Part shown: one piece after another, positions 44,650-54,313 of the stretch
How the letters are laid out: every line of letters begins with the position of its first letter
Numbering within the stretch: the first letter of the stretch is position 1
From: Chloroflexota bacterium
GTDB lineage: Bacteria; Chloroflexota; Dehalococcoidia; Lucifugimonadales; Lucifugimonadaceae
Assembly: GCA_009838175.1 (NCBI GenBank)
Contig: VXSB01000054.1
Location: 1 to 64,000, forward strand
DNA: 64,000 nt
Reading direction: 5' to 3'
Position numbers and translations under genes: made by a program
Notes under the pieces: generated by a model
The model's database searches: none
What the model saw: the letters and a program-made list of their open reading frames with translations, nothing else
Told to the model about the DNA's origin: nothing

Positions 44650-45729
44650 ATGGCGCTCGATTTTCTGAAGATACCCGACGACGATGCCGTCCGTGTGCCA
44701 GCAGAACCACTCCGCAAGCAGGTTGCGTCGATCTTTATGGCTGTGGGCACACCAGAGCGGTATGCGCGTATCACGGCCGATGCCTTGACTCTTGCCAGCC
44801 TGCGCGGCGTTGACACGCACGGCGCGACGAACGTCGTTCGTTACACCGAGTCAATACTTGAGGGCACTTTCAAGTCGCCGCAACGGATCGAGGTCATTTC
44901 GGAGTCGGACACAACCGTACTGTTGAGTTGCGGTTGGGGGTTGGGACATCCGGCAGCACACATCGGTATGGAGATGGCGATGGACAAGGCTGCCGAGTAT
45001 GGCGTCGGCATGTCGACGATTAAAGACGGCCACCACATCGGAATGGTCGCGTACTATGCGATGCTGGGTTTGGAACGGGACATGATTGGGATCGCGATGA
45101 CTAACGCAGGTCCCGCTGTACGTCCAGCTTTGGGAAGGCAGGCGATGCTCGGCACCAACCCGATAGCGTTCGCGGCACCCGCTGACGAGGAGGCAGACTT
45201 CGTGCTCGACATGGCGACATCAACCGTCGCAAGTGGGAAAATTGGTTTGGCGCGTCAACTCGGCGTCCCGATACCGGAAGGTTGGGCCGTCGGCGCGGAA
45301 GGAGACGCGATCACGGAACCTCCGGGCGATCGTGGGGAGCACTGGGCTCAGAATCCGCTCGGAAATACTCGAGAGCAAGGAGCGCACAAGGGTTACGGAT
45401 TGGCCATGATGGTCGATATCCTCTGTGGCGTGCTGTCGGGCGGTGGTTATAGCTCGTTTATCGGCGGTGGCAGGAATATGTCGTTCGCCATGGCTATCGA
45501 CATTGGCGCGTTTCGCCCAGTAGATGAATTCAAAGAGATGATGGACGAGATGATCCGAGCGTTGCACGAATCGCCGACGGAACCCGGTGCTGACCGTGTG
45601 ATGGTCGCTGGCGATCCTGAGGAAGAAGCGATGAAGGACCGAACTACGAACGGTGTCCCGATCCTTCAGGCGCGTTACGACGAGATCGTAGGGATTGCGC
45701 AGCGAGTCGGGGCAGAGGTGCTTATCTAG
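44650..45729 (+). CDS. Ldh2-family NAD(P) oxidoreductase (malate/lactate-type)
   Basis: A 359-residue oxidoreductase of the malate/L-lactate/ureidoglycolate dehydrogenase family. Motifs include LRGVDTHGATNVVRY, the catalytic DGHHIGMVAYYAM (usually SNHFG), TNAGPAVRP and GTNPIAFAAP. CGGGAGG precedes the ATG. It is in a run of catabolic genes on the plus strand. Substrate may be a 2-hydroxyacid or an imino acid such as a delta-pyrroline carboxylate. Confidence 0.9.
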   Translation: MALDFLKIPDDDAVRVPAEPLRKQVASIFMAVGTPERYARITADALTLASLRGVDTHGATNVVRYTESILEGTFKSPQRIEVISESDTTVLLSCGWGLGHPAAHIGMEMAMDKAAEYGVGMSTIKDGHHIGMVAYYAMLGLERDMIGIAMTNAGPAVRPALGRQAMLGTNPIAFAAPADEEADFVLDMATSTVASGKIGLARQLGVPIPEGWAVGAEGDAITEPPGDRGEHWAQNPLGNTREQGAHKGYGLAMMVDILCGVLSGGGYSSFIGGGRNMSFAMAIDIGAFRPVDEFKEMMDEMIRALHESPTEPGADRVMVAGDPEEEAMKDRTTNGVPILQARYDEIVGIAQRVGAEVLI

Positions 45730-45787
45730 GTCGGGGCTTTCGTATCATCAACTCCTGACCGCTTGACCATTGGATTGGAGTGTTGCT

Positions 45788-47191
45788 ATGGCTGGTTCCA
45801 CCGGTTCTAAGTCAAAACCAAACATCCTCATCATTGGAGTCGACTCGCTGAGGGCACCGAACCTTAGCTGCTACGGGTATCCGCGTCTGACATCACCGCA
45901 TATCGACCAGTTGGCTGCGCAGGGGACGCTTTTCGAGAACACGTTCAGCGCTCATATCCCGACAACGAGCGGTTACACGTCTATGATGAGTGGTCTCGAT
46001 GTGTTCTCATCGCAGGTCGTTGCACTTCGACATAAAGGTCCGGTCCGGTCTGAGGTGACGATGTTGTCGGAACTGTTAAAAGGCGAGGGCTACAACACGG
46101 CATGTGTCGGATTGAGCGGTAACCCCAGTTCGAGAGGGTTTGACAACTATCTGGATTACAAGGCGTGGGGTTCCTGGGAGGAAGGTCGTAGCGACAAGGC
46201 CCAAGACCTCAACCGTGTATTTCTGCCCGAACTTGACCGACTGTGTGACGCCGACGAGCCGTTCTTCGCGTTGTTGCGTCACATGGATCCACATGCCCCG
46301 TATTTGCCGCCGGAGCCGTTCGAGCGGATGTTCTACGACGGCGACCCGTGCGATCCGTCCAACGACTCGATGGAACCAGTGTTGTCGTTCAAACCGTTTC
46401 GGGACTTTCATGCGAGTTGGATGCCGCCCGGTATCACCGACAAAGACTACGTGATAGCGCAATACGACGGCGCGATCGCTTACATGGACGCGGCGATCAA
46501 AACGATCCTCACATTCCTAGAGACGCGCGGAATATTGGATGACACGATCATCGTATTGAACTCCGATCATGGCGAGACACTGTACGAGCACGCGTGTTTT
46601 TTCGATCACCACGGTCTGTACGACTCGAACTTGCACGTGCCGTTGATCATTCGATATCCGTCGAAGGTGCCGGCGGGATTACGGATCGGCGGATACAACC
46701 AACACAAAGATCTGATGCCGACTCTCCTCGAATTGGCAGGAATCGAGAGCGACATCGATTTCGATGGGCGGAGCCTGATGGCGATGGTTAGGGGAGAGGT
46801 AGCGTCGCACGAATCAGAGATCTACATCACCGAGTGCACGTGGATGCGGAAGCACGGTTGGCGCACGCCGCAGTGGAAACTGATACGGGCGCTGGAACCG
46901 GATTTCCACTTCAAACCGCCGGTTGAGCTATACAACCTGGTTGAAGACCCGCTCGAAACTATCGACGTCGCGGAAACACACTCTGATGTGGTGGAAAGTT
47001 TGACCGAGAGGATGGAGGGTTGGATCGCCAAACGCGAACGTGAAACTGGGCTGCCAAACCCGATCCACAACCAAGGCGATTGGCACGGACTTGAAGGTGT
47101 AGGGGCGTTTAAATCGTCGCAACAGGCTTACGACTCTCTATACATTGGCGATTCGTCGACGGCGAGGCGGTTGCAGGCCAAGTCACGGTAG
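45788..47191 (+). CDS. sulfatase-superfamily protein lacking the formylglycine motif
   Basis: A ~467-residue alkaline-phosphatase-superfamily hydrolase. N-terminal IIGVDSLRAPNLSCYG gives the metal Asp (D19). LNSDHGETLYEH gives the second metal site. The position of CxPxR is AHIPTTSGYTSMMSG (55-69), so no Cys or Ser in the usual context; Thr59 or Thr60 is a candidate nucleophile. It could hydrolyse phosphate or phosphonate esters. The start is the ATG with GGAG seven bases upstream. A TTG at 45770 also opens the frame. Confidence 0.82.
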   Translation: MAGSTGSKSKPNILIIGVDSLRAPNLSCYGYPRLTSPHIDQLAAQGTLFENTFSAHIPTTSGYTSMMSGLDVFSSQVVALRHKGPVRSEVTMLSELLKGEGYNTACVGLSGNPSSRGFDNYLDYKAWGSWEEGRSDKAQDLNRVFLPELDRLCDADEPFFALLRHMDPHAPYLPPEPFERMFYDGDPCDPSNDSMEPVLSFKPFRDFHASWMPPGITDKDYVIAQYDGAIAYMDAAIKTILTFLETRGILDDTIIVLNSDHGETLYEHACFFDHHGLYDSNLHVPLIIRYPSKVPAGLRIGGYNQHKDLMPTLLELAGIESDIDFDGRSLMAMVRGEVASHESEIYITECTWMRKHGWRTPQWKLIRALEPDFHFKPPVELYNLVEDPLETIDVAETHSDVVESLTERMEGWIAKRERETGLPNPIHNQGDWHGLEGVGAFKSSQQAYDSLYIGDSSTARRLQAKSR

Positions 47192-47228
47192 AAGTCGCGA
47201 CTCGCACTAGCGTAGGAGGAATTGACTC

Positions 47229-48224
47229 TTGACACTCAAGGTTGCCGTAGTGGGATTGGGCGGCATTGGCACGCGACACGCTGGCATTTACGACGCTGAT
47301 GATCGTTGCGAAATCGTGGCGGTCTGCGATGCGATTGCGGAAAAGGCCGACGCGGCGGCGAAACGCTACGGTTGCAAAGCGTTCACATCGGTCAACGAGA
47401 TGATTCAACTTCAGCAGATCGACATTGCGAGCGTCTGCACGGCAGGTCTGGAAAACGGTGGCGACCACTACGAGCCAACAATGGCGTTACTCAGCGCGGG
47501 TATCCCCGTGTTGGGTGAAAAACCGATTTCTAATCGGATCTCTGAAGCCCGAGAAATGGTAGCGTTTGCGAAGGAAAAGAATCTCAGATACGGGATCAAT
47601 CTGAATCATCGGTTCACTCCGGCGGCGGTTCGCGCGAAGGAGTGGGTTGATGGCGGACGCCTCGGTGAGTTGAACATCGTCAATATGACGATGTGGATCA
47701 ATAATCCTAACGAGAGTTCGCCGTATTTCCACATGCGCGCGCTACATCCCCATTCAATCGATGTAATGCAGTATTTCTGCGGTGATGTGAAAAGAGTTCA
47801 AGGGTTCTTCAAACGCGGCAAGGGACGGAAGATATGGTCGAACGTCCAAGTCAACATGCAGTTTGAAAACGGGGTGATTGGCCATTTGACGGGCAGTTAC
47901 GACGCTGGAGGGAGTTACGGTCTGGAGAGGCTTGAAGTGGTCGGATCTGAGGCACGATTCGTGATTTTGGAGGCTTGCGAGCAGTTGGAGTTTTACCCGA
48001 GACGTTCTCAACAAGTCGAACGCTTCTCGTATCTGGGCGGGATGATGAGTTTTGGGGAAACCTTTGAGAGTCGGATAACTCGTTGGGTGGGCCAAAACAT
48101 TGAAGGCGCGGATCCGGCTGATATCGACGGCTCTGGAGAAGACGCGTTGAAGTCGCAACTGATAATCGAAGCCGCGATCGAATCGTGGGAAAACGGCACT
48201 GTGGTCGACGTCGAAGGGAATTGA
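47229..48224 (+). CDS. Gfo/Idh/MocA family oxidoreductase
   Basis: A 331-residue sugar oxidoreductase-like protein. N-terminal VGLGGIGTRHAG is the Rossmann motif, LGEKPIS carries the conserved EKP, and HPHSIDVMQYFCG is the active-site region. TTG start with TAGGAGGA upstream. The family acts on sugars, inositols and amino sugars. It overlaps the downstream sugar epimerase-like gene by one base (TGATG), so they are coupled. Confidence 0.9.
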   Translation: MTLKVAVVGLGGIGTRHAGIYDADDRCEIVAVCDAIAEKADAAAKRYGCKAFTSVNEMIQLQQIDIASVCTAGLENGGDHYEPTMALLSAGIPVLGEKPISNRISEAREMVAFAKEKNLRYGINLNHRFTPAAVRAKEWVDGGRLGELNIVNMTMWINNPNESSPYFHMRALHPHSIDVMQYFCGDVKRVQGFFKRGKGRKIWSNVQVNMQFENGVIGHLTGSYDAGGSYGLERLEVVGSEARFVILEACEQLEFYPRRSQQVERFSYLGGMMSFGETFESRITRWVGQNIEGADPADIDGSGEDALKSQLIIEAAIESWENGTVVDVEGN

Positions 48225-49024
48225 TGATGAAGCTTGGAGCGAATTCTGTCTTGTTCGGCGGACACAGCATGGCGGACGCGTTCCGTGGCATTTCGATGGC
48301 GGGTTACGACGGCATCGAGTTGTCGGCAATCGACGGAATGAGTGAGCACTTGGTGCTGGATCGCTGGGAGGAGTTGGTGCCAGAGATCCGCGATCTGTCG
48401 CATGAGTTTGAGCTTGAACTGCTGGCGATGGAGCAGCCGCGACGGGACTCTGACGTTATGGAGCGTGCGTGTCGAGCCGCATCAGCACTCGGTATTCCGG
48501 TGGTAAACACCGGGCCGGGCGGTGCTTCGGATGATGAAGAGAGCCTACAAGAATCGATCAAGTCGCTTGCAGAGATGGCGAAGATTGGCGAAGAGTATGG
48601 TGTCACGATATGCGTCAAGGCGCACGTCGGAGCCAGCATCTACAACACGCCAACGACGCTTCGTGTGATGGAGGAAATCGATTCACCTGCATTCGGCATC
48701 GACATGGACCCGTCGCACATCCACAGAGCGGGGGAGAACCCGGCCGAGGCGATCGCCGCCGTTATGTCGCGAGTGAAACACGTCCACATCCGCGACTGCA
48801 AAGGTATGCAATCAGGCCCCGGGAAGCCGGAAGACCAAGCGAATGGTCGAGGAGACATCGATCTGCTCGGCTTCATTCGAGTGCTGCACGAACACGGTTA
48901 CGATGGTGCGCTCAATCTAGAGGTCATAGGTGCCAAGGACTACAGTTTGGAGCAGTGTTGCACGATCGCCGCGGAGTCGCGAGGTCACATGCAGGCGTGT
49001 TTGCAGGCTTGCGGGGCGCGTTAG
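48224..49024 (+). CDS. sugar phosphate isomerase/epimerase (AP endonuclease 2-like TIM barrel)
   Basis: A ~266-residue TIM barrel of the xylose-isomerase/inosose-dehydratase type. Landmarks are GYDGIELSA, FGIDMDPSHIH with the metal-binding Asp and His, HVHIRDCKG and ALNLEVIGAKDY with a Glu. The start is the first of two ATGs (48224, 48227) with GAAGGGAA upstream. It is probably partnered with the Gfo/Idh/MocA enzyme in catabolism of a sugar or cyclitol. Confidence 0.87.
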   Translation: MMKLGANSVLFGGHSMADAFRGISMAGYDGIELSAIDGMSEHLVLDRWEELVPEIRDLSHEFELELLAMEQPRRDSDVMERACRAASALGIPVVNTGPGGASDDEESLQESIKSLAEMAKIGEEYGVTICVKAHVGASIYNTPTTLRVMEEIDSPAFGIDMDPSHIHRAGENPAEAIAAVMSRVKHVHIRDCKGMQSGPGKPEDQANGRGDIDLLGFIRVLHEHGYDGALNLEVIGAKDYSLEQCCTIAAESRGHMQACLQACGAR

Positions 49025-49051
49025 CAGACCACAAATGAACTGAGAAATCGA

Positions 49052-49816
49052 ATGGACTTAGTATCGGCGTGGCAAACCGTTGATCTGAATACACGCGGGC
49101 CACGCATTCTTGAATGTGACCGCGAGGTTTTGAAACGTCGGCAACGCGGTGAACTGGATGTTTGTTACGCAAGTTGGCAGGAAGTTTCGCTCGATCTCAG
49201 CAATAGCAAAGATCGGAATCAGCTACACCTCAATCGCATTCCTGTGCCCTACGTAGGCGACTTAAGCAAAGCATCAATTTTCATACTGACCTTGAACCCA
49301 GGACACGAATTGGCAGACTATTATTTCGAATTTGAGGATGATCCCTATGGGCAGGCTTTGGTTAATAACCTTAAGCAAGAAAATCTAGATATCAAGTTCC
49401 CATTTTTCTATCTGAACCCTCGGTTCTCGACAACCGGAGGATACTCATATTGGTTTCCTGAGTTTAAGGAGGTCATCACGCGATTGATGGTGAAACACAA
49501 GGTGACTTTTGATGAGGCGCATTCGAAGTTGGCGCAAGAAATCGCGGTCATCGAACAGGTTCCGTACGCTAGCGTAAATTCCAAACCTTTAGAATCCCTG
49601 TCCGACGAACTGTGCTCTAGACGGTTGGCGATGCAATATGTCAAGAATCATGTTCGCCCAAAAGTGTTAAGTAGTAATGCCATTGCAATCGTTCAAAGAG
49701 GCAAGAGATGGGACGAGGTATTAGATCAACGAGAAGGGGTGATTCGCAATAACAATCCCCGGAACCGGCACTTATCCGCGGAAGCTAAGGAAGCCATTGT
49801 CGAAATGTTGTCGTGA
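49052..49816 (+). CDS. unknown protein, AT-richer than neighbours
   Basis: A 254-residue unrecognised protein. The motif YVGDL followed by SIFILTLNPGHE near residues 67-87 loosely resembles the first catalytic motif of the uracil-DNA-glycosylase fold, and PFFYLNPRFSTTGGYSYW follows. The rest shows no domain I can name. Codon use is more AT-rich than flanking genes (many AAT, TTT, GAA), hinting at recent transfer. It follows the epimerase by 27 bases but is unlikely to belong to the catabolic set. Confidence 0.6.
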   Translation: MDLVSAWQTVDLNTRGPRILECDREVLKRRQRGELDVCYASWQEVSLDLSNSKDRNQLHLNRIPVPYVGDLSKASIFILTLNPGHELADYYFEFEDDPYGQALVNNLKQENLDIKFPFFYLNPRFSTTGGYSYWFPEFKEVITRLMVKHKVTFDEAHSKLAQEIAVIEQVPYASVNSKPLESLSDELCSRRLAMQYVKNHVRPKVLSSNAIAIVQRGKRWDEVLDQREGVIRNNNPRNRHLSAEAKEAIVEMLS

Positions 49817-49853
49817 CAACCCCGGCAAGCGGCAAGTTCTGTTATGACATTCA

Positions 49854-51119
49854 TCACGCCCGCCGCAAAACCGACGACACCGCTAGGGCAACCAAACTCG
49901 TAGCCGCAACTATTAACCCCGCCCCTCCAAGCGCCCAGCGCACGCCGATGAGTTCGCCTACGACGCCCATTGAGAGGTGTCCGACCCATCCGAAGCCAAT
50001 GGCGAATACCCATCCGCCGATGACACGGCCGCGCAGGCGATCCGGCACGTTCGCTTGGAGCAGGGTCCACTGCATGGCGTCGAACATTGAGGCGGCGGCT
50101 CCCACCATCGTTACGACAATGAGCGCCATTACCAGATTAGAACTGCTGGCAACTCCGATGAGGCCGATCCCATAACCGGCAGTGATCGCTAGCAGTAGGG
50201 GCCCTTTCCGCCTGAAGTCGCCTAGGAACGATAGGAAGACTGCTCCGATAACTGCTCCGATGCCGGCTGCAAATCTGAGCGTTCCGAGACCTGACTCGGT
50301 TACGCCTAACTCGTCCCGGGCCATGGCTGGCATGACGGAGTCGTAAGCGAAGCCAAAAATCTCAACCACGATTGCCATCCAGAGCAGGGTCGAGACTGTT
50401 GGAAGACGCAGGATCGATCGAATGCCGATGACCGCTTCTTTGAAAATGCGTCCTAGTGAGGATCGCGCCATTCGAGCGGATGATCGCATCGTCGGAACGA
50501 ACCACACGATCACGCCACCGATGAGAATCGATACGGAAGCGACGAACAACGCCGCCGGAATGCCGACGAATTCGGCGATGATTCCGCTTGCGAGCGATCC
50601 CGCTGCCGCTACGGATCGAGTGCCGATGGAATGAACGGAGATGGCGTTCATTCGAGACTCGCGCGGCACGATGTCGGTGATGAGGCCTTGCTTGGCGGGC
50701 ATATCGAAGGAGTTGACGACGCCTTCGAATGCGACTATCACGAAGATCGGCCACGGGCTGGAAAATCCGCTCAACGCAATTAGGGCGATCGATAGTATCG
50801 AGACCGCTCTTACGAGCGCAGTCAGTACCAGCAGTCGATTTCTGGGAAATCGATCCGCTACGGCACCGCCAATTGGCGCTGCGATAAGGCTCGGAGCGGA
50901 TCCAGCGGCAAACGTAGCTGCAGATAGCAGAACGGAGTTGGTCTGTTCAAGTACCAGCCACCCGACGGCTAAACGTTCGGCCCAAATGCCCAGCGCGACG
51001 AAGTTGGCGCTGAACCAAAGGAGTCGGAACGCGCGGTGCTCAAATGCGGCAAAAGGTTTCGGAGTGCGGAACAGGGATCTGCGTGTTCGGCCCGTAGCTT
51101 GCGGTTTTGACCGATCCAT
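49854..51119 (-). CDS. MFS transporter, MFS_3-like
   Basis: A 421-residue 12-segment membrane protein of the MFS_3 exporter type (relatives include EntS-like and macrolide exporters). GGAVADRFPRNR in the first half is motif A. It is convergent with the gene before it. Export of a small molecule is likely; the substrate is unknown. Confidence 0.85.
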   Translation of the reverse strand: MDRSKPQATGRTRRSLFRTPKPFAAFEHRAFRLLWFSANFVALGIWAERLAVGWLVLEQTNSVLLSAATFAAGSAPSLIAAPIGGAVADRFPRNRLLVLTALVRAVSILSIALIALSGFSSPWPIFVIVAFEGVVNSFDMPAKQGLITDIVPRESRMNAISVHSIGTRSVAAAGSLASGIIAEFVGIPAALFVASVSILIGGVIVWFVPTMRSSARMARSSLGRIFKEAVIGIRSILRLPTVSTLLWMAIVVEIFGFAYDSVMPAMARDELGVTESGLGTLRFAAGIGAVIGAVFLSFLGDFRRKGPLLLAITAGYGIGLIGVASSSNLVMALIVVTMVGAAASMFDAMQWTLLQANVPDRLRGRVIGGWVFAIGFGWVGHLSMGVVGELIGVRWALGGAGLIVAATSLVALAVSSVLRRA

Positions 51120-51174
51120 CGCCTAACGTTACGTCATAAACCTAGCGGGGATCGGTCGATTTGCAGCTTACCGA

Positions 51175-52383
51175 TTAAGTTGAGATTTGGTGAATCTGAT
51201 CCTGTATCTCGCCTGTAATCTCCACGTCGTCCTCGCTGATGAAGATGTCCATCTCTGATCTGACACCGAATTCTGGCAGGTATATGCCCGGTTCGACGGA
51301 CGTAGATATACCCGGGATGAGTTGACGGGTGTCGTGGGTCTCCCAATCGTCGAGATTGACGGCGTTCGAGTGAACTTCTGGTCCGATGCTATGACCGAGT
51401 CGATGGACAAACCATTTGCCGTAACCGTCTTTGGTGATTGAATCGCGTGCGATACGATCAACTTGCCAACCTTGCGTCGGTTCGCCTTTCCGATGCCTAG
51501 TTCTCAGGAACTCATACGCCGAATCTCGGGCACGACGAACGGAATCGAATACTTTGAGGTGATCCGTGGTAGGTGGCGATCCGATTTTGGCTACCCATGT
51601 GATATCTGCGTAGACCGGTTCGCTACCGTCATCGACATCGCCTGACATGAACGGTCCAATCGATTCGGGCTTTGCCCACGAGTCGATCAAAAGCCAGCCA
51701 TTTCGTCGGATAATCGCTGCATCTTCCGGCGTTGGGTCGTAGTGAGGATCAGACGAGTTCGAGTTGAAGGCGACGACAGGGCCTTCATCTGTCACGAGCC
51801 CGGCCCGGTCGAATCTTCCGCGGATGAATTCCGCTACATCGTGTTCCGAGATTTTCCATCGCACATTTTCGCTGATGAAGTTGAAAGCCTCGTGCATCGA
51901 GTTGACGATTTCCGACATCGCATAACGATGGGATGCCAGCTGAGCGTCGCTCCAACGTTCCGTCGCATATTGGGATACGTCGGCAGATGGGATAACTTCC
52001 AGGCCGAAAGAGCGGATCAATTCAACCGAACCTGCATCGACTCGGGCGACGCGCGGCAACTCGTACATCGGCGAGTAGTCCATTGCTACCTTGCCGTGGC
52101 TTGGGAGCATCGATTTGAGTCCGGAGACCATTGCGTCTCGGCTGCTATACGCCGTGATGTCAAATACGTCCCGATCAAAGCGGTTCGCGTCGACATCGTG
52201 CGCGAGGATTCGGGGTTCGTCGTCTCCCGGGATCCACAACCAAGCTGGGCGCGTGAGGTTGGGTGGTGTGTAACCCAACGCGGCGAAGAAGATCGGGTTC
52301 GTGTACCGGTAATCGCGTGTTAGCCAACCAGAGATATCTGCATTGTTCAGATAATCGCGTGCTGCTTGGAGGTCGGTTGCCAT
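51175..52383 (-). CDS. M24 family metallopeptidase (Xaa-Pro peptidase-like)
   Basis: A 402-residue pita-bread fold protein. An N-terminal creatinase-like domain (to about 145) precedes the catalytic domain. Metal ligands are visible: Asp in LLIDSW, Asp in YADITW, His in HRLGHSIG, Glu in SVEPGIYLP and Glu in RSEMDIF. Activity may be aminopeptidase P, prolidase or a creatinase-like hydrolase. It is followed by an MFS gene on the same strand. Confidence 0.88.
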   Translation of the reverse strand: MATDLQAARDYLNNADISGWLTRDYRYTNPIFFAALGYTPPNLTRPAWLWIPGDDEPRILAHDVDANRFDRDVFDITAYSSRDAMVSGLKSMLPSHGKVAMDYSPMYELPRVARVDAGSVELIRSFGLEVIPSADVSQYATERWSDAQLASHRYAMSEIVNSMHEAFNFISENVRWKISEHDVAEFIRGRFDRAGLVTDEGPVVAFNSNSSDPHYDPTPEDAAIIRRNGWLLIDSWAKPESIGPFMSGDVDDGSEPVYADITWVAKIGSPPTTDHLKVFDSVRRARDSAYEFLRTRHRKGEPTQGWQVDRIARDSITKDGYGKWFVHRLGHSIGPEVHSNAVNLDDWETHDTRQLIPGISTSVEPGIYLPEFGVRSEMDIFISEDDVEITGEIQDQIHQIST

Positions 52384-52401
52384 GTCTCTGGTCCCTAAGA
52401 G

Positions 52402-53013
52402 TTACGATTGCGCCGCTAATGATGGATAGGTGCTCAAAGCGGCCTTGTAGTCGTCAGGAGTATTGAGGTCGAAGCGAACAATCGGATTATCAAAATAGAC
52501 CCGGTTCATCTCCTGGTCGTAGCGTTTCATGATCTCGCGCACACCTTCGCGCTCCTCGCTGATGTCGGACAACTCCTGAAGCAGGGATGCATCGAAAAAC
52601 AATGGGTGACCGCCATGGCCGCTATAACGGGGGGATGTCACCATCCTGCCAGAATCTCGATGTGAGTTCAACGCACGTTCGACGACCCATGATGGGCGCG
52701 GCTGATCGACCGCTAAGAGCACTATGGTTTCGCAATTCGGGCTGAGTTTTGACAGTCCAGCCTTGATCGATGTGGTTTTACCCAATACCCATTCCGCGTT
52801 GTTCACTGTGACCGTGTTGGATGCAGGCTGCACGGAGCGGGAAATTTCCTCGTGATGCGCTCCGGTAACAACTATCACTCGGTCGATCCCACCTTCAATC
52901 AAGGAGCAAATTTGGGCGTTCACCAGCGACTCACCAAACCAATCTAGCAGCGCTTTTGGCTTACCCATTCGGGAAGATTCACCAGCTGCAAGCAGTATGG
53001 CCTCGACGCTCAT
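52402..53013 (-). CDS. MobA/MocA-like NTP transferase
   Basis: A 203-residue nucleotidyltransferase of the molybdenum-cofactor cytidylyltransferase type. The N-terminus AILLAAGESSRMGKPKALLDW is the signature GTP/CTP site. VDQP and RYSGHGGHP give the metal and base-contact regions. It starts 40 bases after the xdhC-like gene, so it probably completes the cofactor for a molybdo-hydroxylase. No such enzyme gene is in the window. Confidence 0.85.
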   Translation of the reverse strand: MSVEAILLAAGESSRMGKPKALLDWFGESLVNAQICSLIEGGIDRVIVVTGAHHEEISRSVQPASNTVTVNNAEWVLGKTTSIKAGLSKLSPNCETIVLLAVDQPRPSWVVERALNSHRDSGRMVTSPRYSGHGGHPLFFDASLLQELSDISEEREGVREIMKRYDQEMNRVYFDNPIVRFDLNTPDDYKAALSTYPSLAAQS

Positions 53014-53053
53014 CGAGATATGACGTTCAGGTGGTAGGCACGACTTGGTGCAA

Positions 53054-54205
53054 TCAACCCGCCGCGACCGCTTGCGCGCCCGATTGTGATTTGTTGGCGC
53101 GTTCGATCGCTTTGTCGAGCAGGCGCTCCTGCAACTTCATGCTCCCGCCGTTGCCCCCAAGGCGAAAGGCGACAATTTCCGACATGACGCTCAGAGCGAT
53201 CTCTTCGGGAGTCCGGCCTCCGATATCGAGTCCGATTGGTGCGTTAATGCGTCGGAGTTCTTCGGGGTCGAATCCGTTGCGGATAAGCTCCTCGTAGATG
53301 AGGATCGTCTTGCGTTTGCTGCCGAGTAGTCCGATGTAGCTTGCCGGTGTCTTGAGTGCCCCGGAAACCGCCGCATCGTCGAACTGATGTCCGCGGCTCG
53401 CAACTACGACGAAAGAGTTTGCGTTTACTGGCAACTTGTCGAATCCGTCACGGTAGTCACCAACCAACGTGATGTCGGCTTCTGGGAACCGCTCTGGGTT
53501 GGCGAACTGCTCGCGGTCGTCAAATACGAAGATCCGAAAACCGACGCTCTTGGCGATCGGAGCGATTGCCTTGCTGACGTGTCCACCACCGATCAATACG
53601 AGAGTGGGGGGTGTGGTGTACGCCTCGATGTAGCACTCGATGCCGCTGTCGAGATAAAGGTAATCATTCTTGCCCATCGCCATCAGGTCCCGGGCTTTGT
53701 CGACTGTCATGGCCTCTAGGATTTCGTCACCTAAACTGCCCTGAGTGTCGCCGTTTTCGCGGACGAGCATCTTCGCGCCGACAACTACGTTGGATTTGGA
53801 TGGTGCTGCCGTAACGTTGACGATTGCCATGGGAGAACCCCCGGCGTACGCCGCAACCGCTTGCGCGGCGAAGTCCTTGTACGGATCAGATTCACGCACG
53901 GGATCGATGAGGAAGTACATCGTTCCGCCACAGACTAGACCATCTTGTGCCGCTAGGTCTTCGTTGAGCTGATAGTCGCGCAACTCGGCGTCGCCGCCGC
54001 GCTTGAGGAGTTCTTGTGCCGCAAACCAGATGTCGCCCTCGACGCAACCACCGCCGAGCGTGCCCACGCCGCTACCATCCTCACGCACTAGAAGCTTAGC
54101 GCCCGATTTTTGGGGCGTCGAACCTGAAGTGCGAACCACAGTCGCGACGACCATCGGATTTTTGTCGTCCAACTCTTGAACCGCTGCTTTGAAGACCGAT
54201 TCCAT
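53054..54205 (-). CDS. xdhC: XdhC family molybdopterin enzyme maturation protein
   Basis: A 383-residue protein. The N-terminal XdhC/CoxI domain has GGGCVEG and LVCGGTM with the two conserved Cys. The C-terminal Rossmann domain has LIGGGHVSKAIAPIAKSVGF and YIGLLGSKRK. XdhC binds the cofactor and helps sulfurate and insert it into xanthine-dehydrogenase-type enzymes. Paired here with a MocA-like transferase. Confidence 0.9.
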   Translation of the reverse strand: MESVFKAAVQELDDKNPMVVATVVRTSGSTPQKSGAKLLVREDGSGVGTLGGGCVEGDIWFAAQELLKRGGDAELRDYQLNEDLAAQDGLVCGGTMYFLIDPVRESDPYKDFAAQAVAAYAGGSPMAIVNVTAAPSKSNVVVGAKMLVRENGDTQGSLGDEILEAMTVDKARDLMAMGKNDYLYLDSGIECYIEAYTTPPTLVLIGGGHVSKAIAPIAKSVGFRIFVFDDREQFANPERFPEADITLVGDYRDGFDKLPVNANSFVVVASRGHQFDDAAVSGALKTPASYIGLLGSKRKTILIYEELIRNGFDPEELRRINAPIGLDIGGRTPEEIALSVMSEIVAFRLGGNGGSMKLQERLLDKAIERANKSQSGAQAVAAG

Positions 54206-54313
54206 GCTTCAGTTGCTCCTGAGGCGCGTCCGAATCGAACTGCCACTAACTACTCTCACAACCGCACAAGCTTACAGTTACATGCTACTACCAGTGTCCA
54301 GTTAACCGTTGAT

